Positions 44,301 to 55,638 of a DNA stretch of 64,000 bases are shown piece after piece. The stretch covers positions 123,023,142 through 123,087,141 of the forward strand of contig OX578147.1 of assembly GCA_951213105.1 (NCBI GenBank), read 5' to 3'. A program made the translations under genes and the position numbers. Position 1 is the first letter of the stretch, and every line of letters begins with the position of its first letter. The stretch comes from Amaurobius ferox. Its lineage: Eukaryota > Arthropoda > Arachnida > Araneae > Amaurobiidae. The notes below the pieces were generated by a model that was not told where the DNA came from, ran no database searches, and saw only the letters and a list, made by a program, of their open reading frames with translations.

Positions 44301-46222
44301 TACCGGCCGTTTTTAGGCAAAGTATGAAATATGAGAATTATTATATACTTTCCCTAGGCATTGTATATAATACCTAGGCATTCTATAAAATGACAAATGC
44401 TATTTAGGCAAAGTATGAAAAAAGGAATGAATTGGCGATATATTTCATACTTTGCCGGTTTGTCATTTGTGATTTTATAGAATGCCTAGGAAATGTGTGA
44501 AATGTTAATCGTTTCATAGATTGCCGACCAGTTTTCGGTATTCTATAAAATGCCTAGGTATTCTATAGAATAACCGGCAATGTATGAAATGCCGGCATTC
44601 TATAGAATACCTAGGCATTTTATAGAATACCGGCCGTTTTTAGGCAAAGTATGAAATATGAGAATTATTATATACTTTCCCTAGGCATTGTATATAATAC
44701 CTAGGCATTCTATAAAATGACAAATGCTATTTAGGCAAAGTATGAAAAAAGGAATGAATTGGCGATATATTTCATACTTTGCCGGTTTGTCATTTGTGAT
44801 TTTATAGAATGCCTAGGAAATGTGTGAAATGTTAATCGTTTCATAGATTGCCGACCAGTTTTCGGTATTCTATAAAATGCCTAGGTATTCTATAGAATAA
44901 CCGGCAATGTATGAAATGCCGGCATTCTATAGAATACCTAGGCATTTTATAGAATACCGGCCGTTTTTAGGCAAAGTATGAAATATGAGAATTATTATAT
45001 ACTTTCCCTAGGCATTGTATATAATACCTAGGCATTCTATAAAATGACAAATGCTATTTAGGCAAAGTATGAAAAAAGGAATGAATTGGCGATATATTTC
45101 ATACTTTGCCGGTTTGTCATTTGTGATTTTATAGAATGCCTAGGAAATGTGTGAAATGTTAATCGTTTCATAGATTGCCGACCAGTTTTCGGTATTCTAT
45201 AAAATGCCTAGGTATTCTATAGAATAACCGGCAATGTATGAAATGCCGGCATTCTATAGAATACCTAGGCATTTTATAGAATACCGGCCGTTTTTAGGCA
45301 AAGTATGAAATATGAGAATTATTATATACTTTCCCTAGGCATTGTATATAATACCTAGGCATTCTATAAAATGACAAATGCTATTTAGGCAAAGTATGAA
45401 AAAAGGAATGAATTGGCGATATATTTCATACTTTGCCGGTTTGTCATTTGTGATTTTATAGAATGCCTAGGAAATGTGTGAAATGTTAATCGTTTCATAG
45501 ATTGCCGACCAGTTTTCGGTATTCTATAAAATGCCTAGGTATTCAATAGAATAACCGGCAATATATGAAATGCCGGCATTCTACAGAATACCTAGTCATT
45601 TTATGGAATACCGACTATTTTTAGGCAAAGTATGAAATATGAGAATAATTATATACTTTCCCTAGGCATTGTATATAATACATAGGCATTCTATAGAATG
45701 ACAAATGCTATTTAGGCAAAATATGAAAAAAGGAATGAATCGGAGATGTATTTCATACTTTGCCGGTTTGTCATTTGTGATTTTATAGAATGCCTAGGAA
45801 ATGTGTGAAATGTTAATCGTTTCATAGATTGCCGACCAGTTTTCGGTATTCTATAAAATGCCTAGGTATTCAATAGAATAACCGGCAATATATGAAATGC
45901 CGGCATTCTACAGAATACCTAGTCATTTTATGGAATACCGACTATTTTTAGGCAAAGTATGAAATATGAGAATAATTATATACTTTCCCTAGGCATTGTA
46001 TATAATACATAGGCATTCTATAGAATGACAAATGCTATTTAGGCAAAATATGAAAAAAGGAATGAATCGGAGATGTATTTCATACTTTGCCAATTTGTTA
46101 TTTGTCATTCTATAGAATGCCTAGGAAATCTGTGAAATTTTAATCGTTTCATAGATTGCCGACCAGTATTCGGTATTCTATATAATGCCTAGGTATTTTA
46201 TAGAATGCCGGCTTTCATAAAT
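38353..46222. repeat. 327-bp satellite array, 24 units, bounded by inverted ends
   Basis: Units start with CCGGCAATGTATGAAATGCC at 38361, 38688, 39015, 39342 and so on, with exact 327-bp spacing through 45882, giving 24 units. A unit contains five CCTAGG sites, three ATTCTATAGAAT palindromes and five copies of GGCAANNTATGAAA (three direct, two inverted). Its second half is an imperfect reverse complement of the first, folding around GGCAAAGTATGAAA...TTTCATACTTTGCC. The array begins TATATGTTACCGG(CAAT) at 38353 and ends (ATTA)CCGGTAACATATA at 46234, an inverted terminal pair. Units 1-10 look identical. The end of unit 11 has AGAAGAACC. Units 13-14 and 19-22 have CTATAAAATGA for CTATAGAATGA. 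Units 23-24 share many private changes, and only the 3' half of unit 24 is further diverged. The period is a multiple of three but all frames contain stops, so it is not coding. Confidence 0.97.
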
Positions 46223-46255
46223 TACCGGTAACATATACATACAATGTACTTCCTA

Positions 46256-46384
46256 TTGCTGTATACTTCTATTGCTATATACTTCTATTGCTGTATACTT
46301 CTATTGATATATACATCAATTGATGTATACTTCTATTGATGTATACTTCTATTGATGTATACTTCTATTGATGTATACTTTTTT
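46256..46384 (+). repeat. 16-bp minisatellite, eight units
   Basis: TTG(C/A)T(G/A)TATACTTCTA repeated eight times, abutting the end of the satellite array. One unit reads TTGATATATACATCAA, a perfect palindrome. Confidence 0.9.
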
Positions 46385-46389
46385 TTGCT

Positions 46390-47225
46390 GTATAGTGCAT
46401 ATACGTGCAATTTTGGCGCGGTTTGCTTTAAACTAGTCCTAAAATTGTATTATATTTTTTAATTTAATTTAAAAAATCGATATTTTAAGATTAAAAACGA
46501 CTATCCCGCCTTAAATAAATATATATATAATATTAAAATAATAAATCCAATATATATACCCAATATTTTTTTTTCACTTGCTGCAATTTTTTTCATGGGA
46601 ATGATATCACATAATGGAACTAAAAATTACTCATCCCTTCTGTGAAGCAAATTCTTTTCCTTTAGTTTAAATTCGCTTTCTCTATTTTTGATATTTCTTT
46701 TTAAAGTTTCATACATATTATCATACAGCAAAGCAATTCTGCGAAGGATGCTTAAAATACGCAGAACAAATAGGACGTTAAAGGAATATTTCCCTGCGCC
46801 CACATTAAAATTTATTATCCATTTCTTCAAAATGAACTAATAAAAACGACCAATATTACATCTTAATGCGTGGAATATGCTCCTCTTCCGTATTCAGCGG
46901 AAATCCATATTGTTAAAGCATCAGAAGCTTTGACAAATGGCACCCGCATGACGAATTTTCTATAAACAAATTACATTCCCAAACCAAAACCATGACATTC
47001 GTGATCCCTCATCATCTAAAAATAAAGTCAACCCAGATATCAAATCAACTGTTCAGACAAAAGTAATATTTCCGAGGGTGCATCAACATTCGATTCCGAT
47101 CTATGAATTATTCAAGGCGATCGCAAGTCATTTATAACATTACATTAGGACAGTTATATGAATACAGAATGACCTGCACTGCGCCATTTTGTTTCTTCAA
47201 GCATGTCTTCTACACGGGTGCTCTA
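46390..47225. other. no supported gene
   Basis: Contains a 67-codon minus frame (46830-46627) with a hydrophobic first half and a Lys/Glu-rich second half. It is too short and isolated to call. The rest is AT-rich without landmarks. Confidence 0.35.
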
Positions 47226-47229
47226 AATG

Positions 47230-48170
47230 TCAGATACTAGAACAAATTACCCGCCGTTGCCTGGGTCCTAAATCAGCGCCCTCTATTTAAGTAAATAGGA
47301 GGCTCCGCCCCCCTGCTCGTTACGCTTCGCCAACCACCGTAACTCGCTTTACCTCCAACTCGCTCCCTCATATAGCGCTCACTGCACGAGCTATTCCAAG
47401 CCAAACCAATGTTTCAATCAAAAAACAGTTTATTTCACCATTCTATTTATTTTTTTTCTATTATTTCTATTATTCTATCTACAGTTTTCTATTATTTCTC
47501 TATAAATGTACCATATTTCATATTTATTATATTCTATAGATTTTGCGGTACCAGACAGTGAAACTCGAGAGACGAACTGAGACCGGTGAATATTTTTTTA
47601 TTTCAGAAGTGCATATAAAATAGAATAACTCGTCATCTAAATCGAAATTTGAAAAAGGGGCTCCCTCCCGCAAAAATTCAACTATGTAGGTGCATGCCTA
47701 CAAAAATTCGTGCTCTTGCTATTGTTTGTCTGTCCAGGACGTAAACTCGATGCTCAAATATTTTGTGTTTGACATTTGACATTAAATATTTCTTTAACTA
47801 AAGTTTAAATCCAAAAACTGTTTATTTAAGCTTGTTCCCCTGACATTTCTCTACAAATGTACCAACTTTTATATTTTTATGTGCAATAGATTTTACGGTA
47901 CGTGACAGAGAAACTTGAGAAACGCGAAATTTGTCAATTAGAGCCATCCACTTTTTTTGGTTTTTTTTAGAGAAATGCATCTAACAAATACATTAAAGTA
48001 AACAGTAGTAAGTATCCCAAAATATGCAAGACTTAGAGAAACATTTGGAGACATTGGCGTCTAATCAGGTGAAATATGGTCAACTTCATGACTTAGTGTA
48101 CCAAATTTTATATTTTTATATGCTATAGTTTTTACAGTGCGAAGCAGGGCAACCCGAGGAACATCAAACA
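47230..48170 (+). mobile_element. GC-rich repetitive element of unknown class, copy 2 (shortened)
   Basis: Starts with ACTAGAACAAATTACCCGCC followed by GTTGCCTGGGTCC, the same start as family D. It then has CCTCTATTTAAGTAAATAGG, GAGGCTCCGCCCCCC (47299-47313, the hairpin seen at 19760 in the other copy), GCTCGTTACGCTTCGCC, AACTCGCTTTACCTCCAACTCGC and AGCGCTCACTGCACGAG. Only about 120 bp of the GC-rich module remains. The AT-rich module follows as three diverged repeats around 47500, 47855 and 48100, each carrying AAATGTACCA-ATTT-ATATTTTTAT followed by an ATAGATTTTGCGGTAC-type string. The best match to copy 1 is 47655-47940. It ends next to the Helentron-like element at 48199. Confidence 0.5.
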
Positions 48171-48198
48171 GCGGCGGCGGTGGCATCAGCTACTTTTT

Positions 48199-49172
48199 AC
48201 TTTCCTTATATACCTCATGTATAAGGAAAGTACTGTTACGAGGTCGAAATTTCGAATTCGAGTTTTCGACGGGAGAGCACGTTTCAAGCGTCCCTGATCA
48301 CGAATCAAAAATTGTTGAAGTGATGTCTGTGTGTGTGTGTGTGAAAGTATGTGTGTGTGTGAAAGTATGTGTGTGTGTCAGTGAGTCTGTGGAGACGATA
48401 ACTGACGAACGAATAGACCGATTCGAACGAAATTTGATACAAAAATCACAATCCGTAAACACTGGAAGCTATTGTTTTTATACGCAATCGAATGTTCAGA
48501 ACCCCCCTAAATTTTCGAGTGAAATTTTTACAAAATCGTCAAAAAATCAAAACCGCTAATGAAGTTACGCAAATAGACATTTCGCATGTAATTTTTCATT
48601 TGAAAACGATTGACATAAATTTTAGAACGCTAACATAAACCGTTCTCGAGATATTGCACATTTTTCAAAAACATTATCAAAAAGTCATAAAATAAAAAAA
48701 AATATTTCCTATTGAGAAATATGTTCACTTTTCATATGTAATACCATGCGATAAATTGGGTGACATCATTTTCGTGGATCTAGCTCGTTCCATTCATGAA
48801 AAAAGATACTTTGAGTAATACTTTTGTATTTGAACGCCAATAGTCATTTAACTGCTCTAAGAATAACTTATTTCTTCGCCCATAACGCTTGGCGAGATTT
48901 TGGCAACGAGTTTGGTGGAATGTCGCCAACTTGTCGACTTTTTTAAATGTTGCTAAATTAACGAAAAACTCGCTAAATGGATAAAAATAACGCTAAATCA
49001 ATGACGACTCATTGATGATGACGACATGGAAAATGACGACGACTCATTGACGAAAATTCAATATCTTGGAAAGAATATAAATAACTACTATAAAAATAAT
49101 CTATTTTTTTTACTGTAAAAGTAGTAAATTCATTGCATTATATAAGGAAAATCATGTGCTGCCCACATCAGA
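48199..49172 (-). mobile_element. Helentron-like non-autonomous element, family A, copy 4
   Basis: Minus-strand copy. The 5' end TCTGATGTGGGCAGCACATG is at 49172 and the 3' stem-loop ACTTTCCTTATA/TATAAGGAAAGT at 48199-48231. Inside the 3' end are TCGAGTTTTCGACGGGAGAG and a (TG)n tract with two AAAGTA-interrupted repeats (48327-48385). TTGGCGA-type modules lie at 48880-48990. About 85 percent identical to 33344-34248. The 140-codon plus frame 48137-48559 crosses its 3' end and is spurious. Confidence 0.6.
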
Positions 49173-49179
49173 TTTTTTA

Positions 49180-49825
49180 ATATAGATAGATACATTTGAG
49201 CTCAATTTAAAATGGCTTCGATCCGGAAATTGCACACTCCAAATATAGTAACGTATGTAGTAACAGATAATTACTAGATACGGAAAGAGTATTGAAGGTA
49301 TGGTATTTATTGCCCTCGTTGTGAGCATTTTGGGCGTTCTTGATGCAGATTCCTGCTAATTGTACAATGCTCTATAACTTTATAATTAATATGCTTCTTC
49401 TATCCCGTTTTGTTGCAGAGTCCATGCCCCTAACTCCTGCAATCCTCCGCTGAGAGGGCTGCAATCACTTTTATTCGATGCAATAGCCATCAGACCCAAC
49501 ATGTACACTTAAGCACGGAAATAACTTCGGAATAAAAGGTCCCTGCGGTCTTTCTTAAGGTCCTGTATATTATCAGTGGCGTATGCAAGACCAAACCTAG
49601 GCTCTCTCGCCCAAACGAAGCCCCCTTAATAAAGAGTTGATTTTAAAACAAATTCCAAAATTTTGAAGTTAAGAATGAATAGAAGTTGTTAAGGATATAA
49701 AATAATTCAAAGTGCTGTAAACAAAACACTTTACTGACAAAATAGAGAAAAATAAGTAAATATATAAACTGGTTTAGGAAGCAAAACACATTTTCCATCG
49801 TCAGGATAAAAAAGATACTCTCTCT

Positions 49826-49870
<45 letters not shown>

Positions 49871-50325
49871 ATATATATCTGTCAGTTGAAAATTCCTTGG
49901 GGGACTCGGTAAGAAAAATATTGCCACTCCAAAGCAGTTCTAGTTTAGGACTATCTGTCTACGAGTCTGAGCAGGATATTTAACAATGTAAGCCATTCAA
50001 AGGAAATTTGGTACGATTATTGCAGCCCATAATCTACTAACTATGAAACAAGGACGAAACAGAAAAAATAATAAGAACAATATGAATCTTAACTCACACT
50101 GCCGTCTTTAGCAAAAGCAGCTTAACTACACTCGAATTCTTTTTAAGAAAATTGAACAAAATCTGTTTGCTAGAGATATGGGTTTTTATAGGGTTAAAAT
50201 GTGAATTAAGTGTTCAGTTTGTATTAATGACTTGCAGGTGAAGTCTTAGCCCCAAGACTTTACCTTCACGTTCTTAACTCAAATTAACGGAAGTGTGGAT
50301 AAATTCGACTTTTTCGTACCATAAT
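49180..50325. other. no gene seen; (TA)n tract at 49826-49880
   Basis: AT-rich. A (TA)n run interrupted by TTTA creates a 94-codon IYIYIY frame on the minus strand, which I reject. No other feature. Confidence 0.4.
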
Positions 50326-50329
50326 CCAT

Positions 50330-50945
50330 TTTTAAGCAGTTTTTTTATCCCTGCAAATTTTGAGAAAAAAAGTGTAAAATCTGTATCATTGGTTCAAATG
50401 ATCACAATTATAGCGTCTTACGCTTCATTTTTAGAGAGTTGAAAAAATATTTCGATTGATATCAAATTTGACAATGAACCCCTCGAGGGGTAACTTGTCC
50501 CCCCCCCCCTCTCCGAGAGAGGGTTTATGATGTCACGAACACAAAAATTATATAGTGGCTATTTTTCACTACAATGATTGAAAGTTTTGAAGCATAAGAA
50601 ACCCCTTTTATGCATAATTATGTCAAATTTTGTCCTATGCTGCCATGTTAAGAAAATATAAAATTTCGAATTAATTTCAAAGTTTTCGTTTGAATTTCAA
50701 AAATATTCTATGTGGTTCTAGATTTTTCATTAGCAAATCCGGATATAAAAATGGATCGTGAGAATTCATTAATATTTGTGACAGCTATTGTGTGCGCAAG
50801 TAATCGACCACAGACAGACGAACAGCAAAATATAGTCAAAACGAGTTGAGGAGGTCTTAACACATATATTAGCATCAAAATGTTGACGTCGAAAATTTTG
50901 GTGAAGACAATACTTTCTCACTATTTTCTATAGTATGAGTAAGTA
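50330..50945 (+). repeat. repeat family C, copy 1 (plus orientation)
   Basis: Landmarks in order: CAAATGATCACAATTATAGC, TTGACAATGAACCCCTCGAG, a C9 run, ACACAAAAATTATATAGTGG followed by CTATTTTTCAC, CTTTTATGCATAATTATGTC, AATCGACCACAGACAGACGA and ACAATACTTTCTCACTATTT. The same landmarks run in reverse at 51768-52335. The CAGACAGAC and AATACTTTC end recalls the Helentron-like families, so it may be a third family of that kind. Confidence 0.65.
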
Positions 50946-51764
50946 AATATGAAAAAATTTTAGATAATACCTTTTTGTTAACGACTTCAATATATGTGTA
51001 TACATGCGTATGTATATATATATGTGTGTGTGAGTGTGTGTGTTAACCGCTCATATTTGCACAAAACTTGAACATATTTAATATTTTAAAGACGCTTCAC
51101 GATCTTTAAATCATGTTTTCCAAGCCAATTGCACTTCTTTAAAGATGACATTTGATAAAAGAGGACATTAGTTTTACAGAGGACATCAATAACAGAAAAT
51201 AGCAAAAAATATCCATAAAAGTAAAGTGCTTGATGACATTTAGTTACTAAATATTCTTATATAATAAATATTAAATAATATTATTAAGTAATTTTATATA
51301 ATAAGTTGATTTCATTTATCGGTTTTAAAACTTTGGAATAGAGCTTTCTGCATCCGTGCTCCGAGCCAAAGGTAAGGTTCATTTCTTTGAGATTTTAAGT
51401 ATTTTCAGCTCACTTCTTTAAGACGTATTAAAGGTGCTTATTTAGGGCACAATACGCCCAAGTTGTACAATCGGCACAGTTGAGCATGGAAAAAACAGAA
51501 CGCGATAACGGCTTTAGTTCAAAAAGGCGATTTGGAAATAGAGTGGTGCCGCTACCTGTCTCTGTATTGTTTGCGTAGAAGGTCCTTATTTAGAATTCGG
51601 ATTATTCGCTCTAGTAAAAAATATATTTAAAATAAACCATTCATTCATGCATCAACATGAAATTTATATAACATATTACTCATCACAAAAATCTAAATCA
51701 TTTTAAGGGACTTCTTTAAAATTTTTATTTCGTATATTTTTCAATTTTTACGTTTTTTTTCTCA

Positions 51765-52340
51765 CACTATGTAATATATTATAGAGAAAGTATTGTTTAC
51801 AATGAAAATATTTTGATGCCAATATATTTCAGAACCTCCTGAAGACGTTTAGCCTATTTTTGGAGTAGTGGCCGTCTGTCTGTGGTCGATTTTACACGGT
51901 AGCTGCCTGAAATACTAATGGATTTTTATGAAACTTAATATCCGGCTTTATTATCGAAAATTCTAGAAATAGATAGATTTTTTTTAATTCGATCGAGAAC
52001 TTCGAAGTTTATTCGAATTTTTATAGTTTTTTAACATGACAGCATAAAACAAAATTTAACATAATCGTGCATAAAAGGGGTCATTTATGGAGATGTAAAG
52101 AGTTTCAATTAATTTTGTAAAAAATAGCCGCGATACAATTTTTGTTTTCGTAACATTATTAGTCCCATCGAGGGGAAGTACCCCCCCCCCCCCAGGGGTA
52201 CTTTCCTCTCGAACTACATTGTCAAGCCCTTTAAAGTGAAAAGTGCTTTAAAGTACTTTTTCAAGCCCTTTAAAGTGATGAGTAACATGCTATAATTGCA
52301 ATCATTTGGACTCAGGATACCGATTTTTCAAAAAAATTCT
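51765..52340 (-). repeat. repeat family C, copy 2 (minus orientation)
   Basis: Inverted partner of 50330-50945, separated by about 0.8 kb. The reverse complement gives CAAATGATTGCAATTATAGC, the C/G homopolymer (14 C at about 52178), ACAAAAATTGTATCGCGGCT, CTTTTATGCACGATTATGTT, AATCGACCACAGACAGACGG and ACAATACTTTCTCTATAATA. Identity is about 75 percent. It extends weakly to 52420. Confidence 0.65.
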
Positions 52341-52419
52341 AGTAAAATTTGGAGAACACAAAAAAAATAAAAAATAAATCAGGTAGGAGAAAGTTGAGTT
52401 GAACCATACTCCAATTAAA

Positions 52420-53050
52420 TTTTTTTAATTATCGGCAATATCCAGCTTTCCAAAAACAAAATGGCATCAGAAAATTTCACATTTAGGATCTCAGTTACAC
52501 ACCGGAAAGATGTGGATTAATCGAAAATCTTGCGAAATTCAATTTCAAAAGCTATGCGAGGAGATTGGAACCTACCAGAAAAATCGATCAATTCGGAAAC
52601 ATGAGTCCGGTATTATTGGGATCGATGTCACAACTTATTCCATCCTGGGAAATGAACAATCCGTTTGTTGGAATGTAATCGGAATTAAAGTTAAATTCCC
52701 GTTCAGATAAGAATAAGGGTTTCACAAGTAATACAGAATATATTATTTTATTACGAGTAATTCTAAACTTTTCTCCAGACGGAGTGATAAAGTGTTAATG
52801 CATTTTCTACCAAAAAATTTAAAATATGCTATTCAATTAAATTTTTTAGGAACTTTTTATAGGAAATACTAGCTATTCCCATAAATGCATATGAACAGAG
52901 AACATAAGAAATTTTATTTGTTTTAGTATTTATCATTATACGTTAGATTTTGTTATCACATTTCAAAATTCTCATTTGTTTTTACATACATACAAAGCAG
53001 CCAAATAACGATATTGTTCTTTACAATGATAACGATTCTGTTTCAGTCTA
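52420..53050. other. no gene seen
   Basis: AT-rich. The 66-codon frame 52510-52710 has no recognisable domain. Confidence 0.4.
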
Positions 53051-53064
53051 TATCGAACTACAAA

Positions 53065-53545
53065 ATGTACAATGCGTTGCCCGAGATTTAAAACGAGCTA
53101 CATCACGTAGCCGTGGGCGCACCCATGCAACAGTTTTTTTCATTTTATTTTTATATGAGCGGGCGTATTGTTAAAACGTTATTTCGCTTTCAGGAAATTT
53201 CTATGCGTTCCGGTGTAGTATTTATCATAGGTTTGCATGTCAAATCCGACACAAAGTCAAGTACATTTTCTAATTATAGTTAGAAAATTGATTACGTCTT
53301 CAACACACCAGACGTATATATATTTTAGAAATTCACGAAAATTCGACTATTAATAGCATAGATTCCGTTCAAAGTTCGTTTGAAAGAAAATTTTCCAATC
53401 TTCCCGATGGTGTTAAGAAGAAAACTCTGTGATAATATTTTTGGTCACTGTAAGGAATAGATTTGCATGAAAATGCTAAAACATAAAATAACTAACAAAC
53501 TAATTCAAAATTTAAAAGAAAATCTCGCTGAGGTGTATCGTATGA
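53065..53545 (+). repeat. family D copy (TTGCCCGAGATTT start), 3' replaced
   Basis: Begins AATGCGTTGCCCGAGATTTA and follows 23360-23850 through TTCCGTTCAAAGTTCG, GGTGTTAAGAAG, GATAATATTTTTGGTCACTG and GATTTGCATGAAAATGCTAA. Instead of its own 3' end it runs into the 3' end of a family-B Helentron-like copy at about 53555. Confidence 0.5.
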
Positions 53546-53549
53546 GTCC

Positions 53550-53690
53550 TGAACACACACTAAAAATAGATTTTTCGTATTCTAGAGGTCCCAAAGCCTG
53601 TAGATCCGTCGAAAACTCGAGTTGCGATTTTCGACACGATTCCAATACTTTCCCTATAAACATTACCATGTATTATAGGGAAAGTAAGAA
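53550..53690 (+). mobile_element. Helentron-like family B, 3' end fragment
   Basis: Only the last 140 bp: ACTAAAAATAGATTTTTCGT, TAGATCCGTCGAAAACTCGA, CAATACTTTCCCTATA and the stem-loop ending ATAGGGAAAGTA. Its right flank matches the right flank of the copy at 54240-55210, so it shares a duplication history with that copy. Confidence 0.6.
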
Positions 53691-53694
53691 TGTA

Positions 53695-54020
53695 TGCTGA
53701 AGGGTTTTGAATATCAGCATTCTCTCAATACAGCATTTCCGCATTTGTAACATTAACATAATATACGTTACTTTGTTATAAATTTCAACTAGATTCATCA
53801 AGGGACATGTGGTGTCAAAGTTTCATCTTGGCTCATTAAGGTGTCAAAACAGCCTTCCTTCAGCTGCTATAAACATGGTCATTGCTGTTCTGGAACGACG
53901 TTCACTAGTGAATAATCAGACTGGAGCAAATGGTGTGTATTCAAGGAGAAATTGTTACTTTGGGAAATATATAATAATAGTTGAACTTTCAGTTAGTTTA
54001 CAGAAAACATAAAATACTTA
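53695..54020 (+). repeat. segmental duplication, copy 1 (partner 55212-55540)
   Basis: TTTTGAATATCAGCATTCTC, ATCAAGGGACATGTGGTG, AAACAGCC-TCCTTCAGCTGC, GACTGGAGCAAATGGTGT and TATTCAAGGAGAAA recur in the same order 1.52 kb downstream with about 88 percent identity. More diverged relatives lie at 58660-58995 and 59985-60290. Confidence 0.8.
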
Positions 54021-54239
54021 CAGAAAACATAAAATTGGACTGCATTCTATACGTTAATGAGTTGTTGAAATCGTTATAACGGTATTGTATTGTCATCATA
54101 ACGATTTGTTCAATCTACGAAAACACCATTTAAAATTTTTATTATGTCCTACTTCCAAATATTAAACCTTTTTCAACAATTTTCATTCTACACGTATCTA
54201 ATCAGTTTCATAACTCCAAATAGAAAAAATCTAATGTGG

Positions 54240-55210
54240 GCAGCACGTAACTTTCCCTGCAGACTCATATTCACGCTCTCTATTACTTCAATAATTCATT
54301 ATATTGAGTTTAATTGCACAAAATAAAGCCCACAATCATTTAAAATGACACTAAATTGGCACTTTTAATTCAATTTTCGTTCTCAGTTGGTAACTGGACT
54401 TTTTTTCAAAGGTGGCGCAGCTTAAATGCGAAAAAACTAAAATATCTCAAGAACGGCCAGCCCTAGTGTAATGGGGTTAGTCTTATTCATTGTTAAAAAT
54501 CATGTATAAAACAAGCATTTGACTGATATATTTGAGCATACGTAGTTTAATATTTATTTTGAAAATTAAAAACTGGCAAAGAGTCGCTTTGGACCGGCGG
54601 TGTTGGAAGAGGCGTGCTGTCGAGACAGCTAAGACCTGTAACGCTTGGTTGTTTTAAGGTTGTTACGCTCTTAAAGGTTGTTACGCTCTTTAAGGTTGTT
54701 ACGCTCTTAAAGAATAATAAGAAGAAGTTTTATATTTTAGATTTTGACGATTTCTGCGGGCCATTTCGAAAAAAAGGCAGGTTACTTTTTTCCGAAGCGT
54801 ACGAAAATCTAATTAGCACCAGAGTAACCCACTGACTTATCTACTGAATTTTGTGAAATTTGAATTATTAGTTTTTCAGCTAGAGTGGATAATGGCAATT
54901 TCTGGGTGTCATTTCGCAAAAAAAGGCTGGTTGTTTTTTCCCGAATCATACCAAACACTAATTAGCAACAAGGCCATACACAAGTGAATTACCTACCAAA
55001 TTTTATCAAATTCGGCCCATTAGTTTTTGAGTTAGAGTGCATACATACATTGCATAGACAGACAGACAGACACACACACACACGTCACGCAAAAAGTGTT
55101 TTCGTGTTCTAGAGGTCCCGAAACGTGTAGATCCGCCGAAAACTCGAGTTGCGATTTTCGGTATGATTCCACTACTTTTCCTATACATTACCATGTATTG
55201 CAGGGAAAGT
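54240..55210 (+). mobile_element. Helentron-like family B, copy with internal insertion
   Basis: 5' TCTAATGTGGGCAGCACGTA and 3' stem-loop ending GCAGGGAAAGT at 55210. At 54625-54715 it contains an extra stretch with three tandem AAGGTTGTTACGCTCTT units not seen in the other copies. Otherwise it has the standard family-B order, including a CAGACAGACAGACACACACA tract. Confidence 0.6.
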
Positions 55211-55211
55211 A

Positions 55212-55540
55212 AAAATGCATGTTCACGCATTTTGAATATCAGCATTCTCTCAATATAGCATTTCCGCATTCGTTACATCAACATAATATACGTCGCGTTG
55301 TTACAAATTTCAACTAGATTCATCAAGGGACATGTGGTGCCAAAGTTTCATCCTGGCTCATTAACATGTCAAAACAGCCCTCCTTCAGCTGCTTCAAATG
55401 TGGTCATTGCTGCTTTGGGCTGACGTTAAATTGTTTACTGGTGAATATTCAGACTGGAGCAAATGGTGTTTATTCAAGGAGAAACTGTTACTTCTTGAAA
55501 TATCTAATAATAGTTGGAACTTTCGGTTAGTTTGAATACT
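55212..55540 (+). repeat. segmental duplication, copy 2
   Basis: Partner of 53695-54020, with small differences such as CACGCATTTTGAATATCAGC and CCTCCTTCAGCTGCTTC. It lies immediately 3' of a family-B element, as copy 1 does. Confidence 0.8.
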
Positions 55541-55638
55541 TAGAGGAAGCATACAATAGGAACATATCTGGCGATCATAGGGTTTGTTACAATTTATAAA
55601 TGTTATAGCTATCAGTGGCCTCACTACAAGAAAAAAAA

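Noticed and set aside
38361..46208. CRISPR-like or coding reading of the regular 327-bp array
   Set aside because: There are no unique spacers, units abut directly, and although 327 is a multiple of three every frame has stops and no long frame crosses units. It is a eukaryotic satellite.
46627..46830. 67-codon minus-strand frame with Lys/Glu-rich end
   Set aside because: Too short, isolated and unrecognised.
48137..48559. 140-codon plus-strand frame
   Set aside because: It crosses the 3' end and (TG)n tract of a Helentron-like element and has no domain.
49643..49927. 94-codon minus-strand frame
   Set aside because: Part of it is a (TA)n run, the rest is AT-rich without a domain.
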